Origin: Paraburkholderia diazotrophica
Lineage (GTDB): Bacteria > Pseudomonadota > Gammaproteobacteria > Burkholderiales > Burkholderiaceae
NCBI RefSeq assembly: GCF_900108945.1
Contig: NZ_FNYE01000003.1
Location: 186,001-250,000, forward strand
DNA length: 64,000 nt
Direction: 5' to 3'
Shown here: positions 63,313-64,000 of the stretch, in pieces
Layout: every line of letters begins with the position of its first letter
Numbering within the stretch: position 1 is the first letter of the stretch
Notes under the pieces: generated by a model
The model's input: only the letters and a program-made list of their open reading frames with translations
What the model was told of the DNA's origin: nothing
The model's database searches: none
Translations under genes and position numbers: made by a program

Positions 63313-64000
63313 ATGACGACGACGCCCGTCTGGTTCATCACTGGCTGTTCAACCGGCTTCGGCAAGGAATTGGCCCGTGCGGTGCTCGCGCGCGGGTGGC
63401 GCTGCGTGGCGACGGCGCGCAATGTCGCGTCGCTTGCGGGTCTGGCCGAGTCCGGCAGCGATGCCGATGCGCACCTGCTGCGCGTGAAGCTCGACGTGAC
63501 GGACGATGCGCAGATCGCGGCCGCCGTCGATGCCGCGCAAGCGCGTTTCGGCGCGATCGACGTGCTCGTGAACAACGCGGGCTACGGCTATCAGTCGTCG
63601 GTCGAAGAGGGCGATGAAGACGAGATACGCGCGCAGTTCGACGTGAACGTGTTCGGCCTCTTCGCGATGACGCGGGCGGTGTTGCCGGGCATGCGGGCGT
63701 GCCGCAAGGGGCATGTGCTGAACATCACGTCGGTCGCGGGGCTCGTGGGCTTTCCGGGCTCGGGCTATTACGCGGCGGCCAAGCACGCCGTCGAAGGCTG
63801 GTCCGATGCGCTCGCAACGGAAGCCGCGCCGCTCGGCATCCGCGTGACCTGCATCGAGCCGGGGCCGTTTCGCACCGACTGGGCGGGCCGCTCGCTGAAG
63901 CAGACACCAAACCGCATCGACGACTACGCGGAGACGGCGGGCAAGCGCATGCAGGCGACGGCGCAAATCAGCGGCCATCAGCCCGGCGATCCGGCGCGCG
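63313..64000 (+). CDS. Short-chain dehydrogenase/reductase (partial, runs off right edge)
   Basis: At least 229 residues of a classical SDR: TGCSTGFG near residues 11-18, NNAGYGY, catalytic YYAAAKHAVEG and the following EPGPFRTDW. AGGAGG lies seven bases before ATG 63313. The sequence is of the kind annotated as oxidoreductases on varied alcohols; the end is missing. Confidence 0.88.
   Translation, partial: MTTTPVWFITGCSTGFGKELARAVLARGWRCVATARNVASLAGLAESGSDADAHLLRVKLDVTDDAQIAAAVDAAQARFGAIDVLVNNAGYGYQSSVEEGDEDEIRAQFDVNVFGLFAMTRAVLPGMRACRKGHVLNITSVAGLVGFPGSGYYAAAKHAVEGWSDALATEAAPLGIRVTCIEPGPFRTDWAGRSLKQTPNRIDDYAETAGKRMQATAQISGHQPGDPAR

Overview
The window is GC-rich, densely packed chromosomal DNA from a beta-proteobacterium, most likely a Paraburkholderia or Caballeronia-type member of the Burkholderiaceae. 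That placement is inference. It rests on codon use, on small families typical of that group (DUF3331, DUF3562), on catB-catA-catC order, and on the abundance of LysR, IclR, MarR and RpiR regulators next to catabolic genes. I see no rRNA, tRNA, CRISPR array, transposase or phage gene. The many metabolic accessory genes and few housekeeping genes suggest a secondary chromosome or megaplasmid.

Layout. 1-4.3 kb: end of a sugar ABC transporter locus (binding protein, dehydrogenase, ATPase, RpiR regulator). 4.3-10.8 kb: two overlapping IclR genes facing an unassigned catabolic module (degenerate-site metallo-beta-lactamase-fold protein, FAD aromatic monooxygenase, DUF2783, MFS carrier). 10.8-14.4 kb: Lrp regulator, NCS1 permease, LysR regulator. 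14.4-16.2 kb: poorly coding stretch with a DUF3331 gene and a broken cupin gene. 16.2-21.2 kb: MFS carrier, then catR and catBAC for the catechol branch of the beta-ketoadipate pathway. 21.3-24.2 kb: hmp and divergent norR for nitric oxide detoxification, with a recognisable sigma-54 promoter and three NorR boxes. 24.3-29.9 kb: two MarR paralogues and a tripartite drug pump (NodT/EmrA/EmrB types), with the same operator repeated before four of the five genes. 30-36.5 kb: TPR protein, mprF-acvB membrane lipid operon and a 24-residue membrane peptide. 36.9-41.5 kb: two-subunit molybdenum hydroxylase, BON-domain protein, pobA. 41.5-48.3 kb: RpiR regulator plus a dipeptide ABC transporter with a VanX/DdpX D-Ala-D-Ala dipeptidase. 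48.8-64 kb: catalase, free-methionine sulfoxide reductase, a frameshifted nitroreductase, a TauE/SafE exporter with LysR, a phospholipase D-family protein, a lone receiver protein, and a run of small stress or hypothetical genes. The last gene, a short-chain dehydrogenase, is cut by the edge.

How the parts fit. Several loci serve aromatic catabolism: pobA makes protocatechuate, cat converts catechol to the enol-lactone, and the FAD monooxygenase module acts on an unknown ring compound. Others serve stress defence: NO, peroxide, methionine oxidation, cationic peptides and drugs. The most informative regulatory findings are the MarR operator set and the NorR/sigma-54 arrangement. The most interesting protein findings are the two families with lost catalytic residues (metallo-beta-lactamase fold at 6.3 kb, low-molecular-weight phosphatase fold at 59.7 kb).
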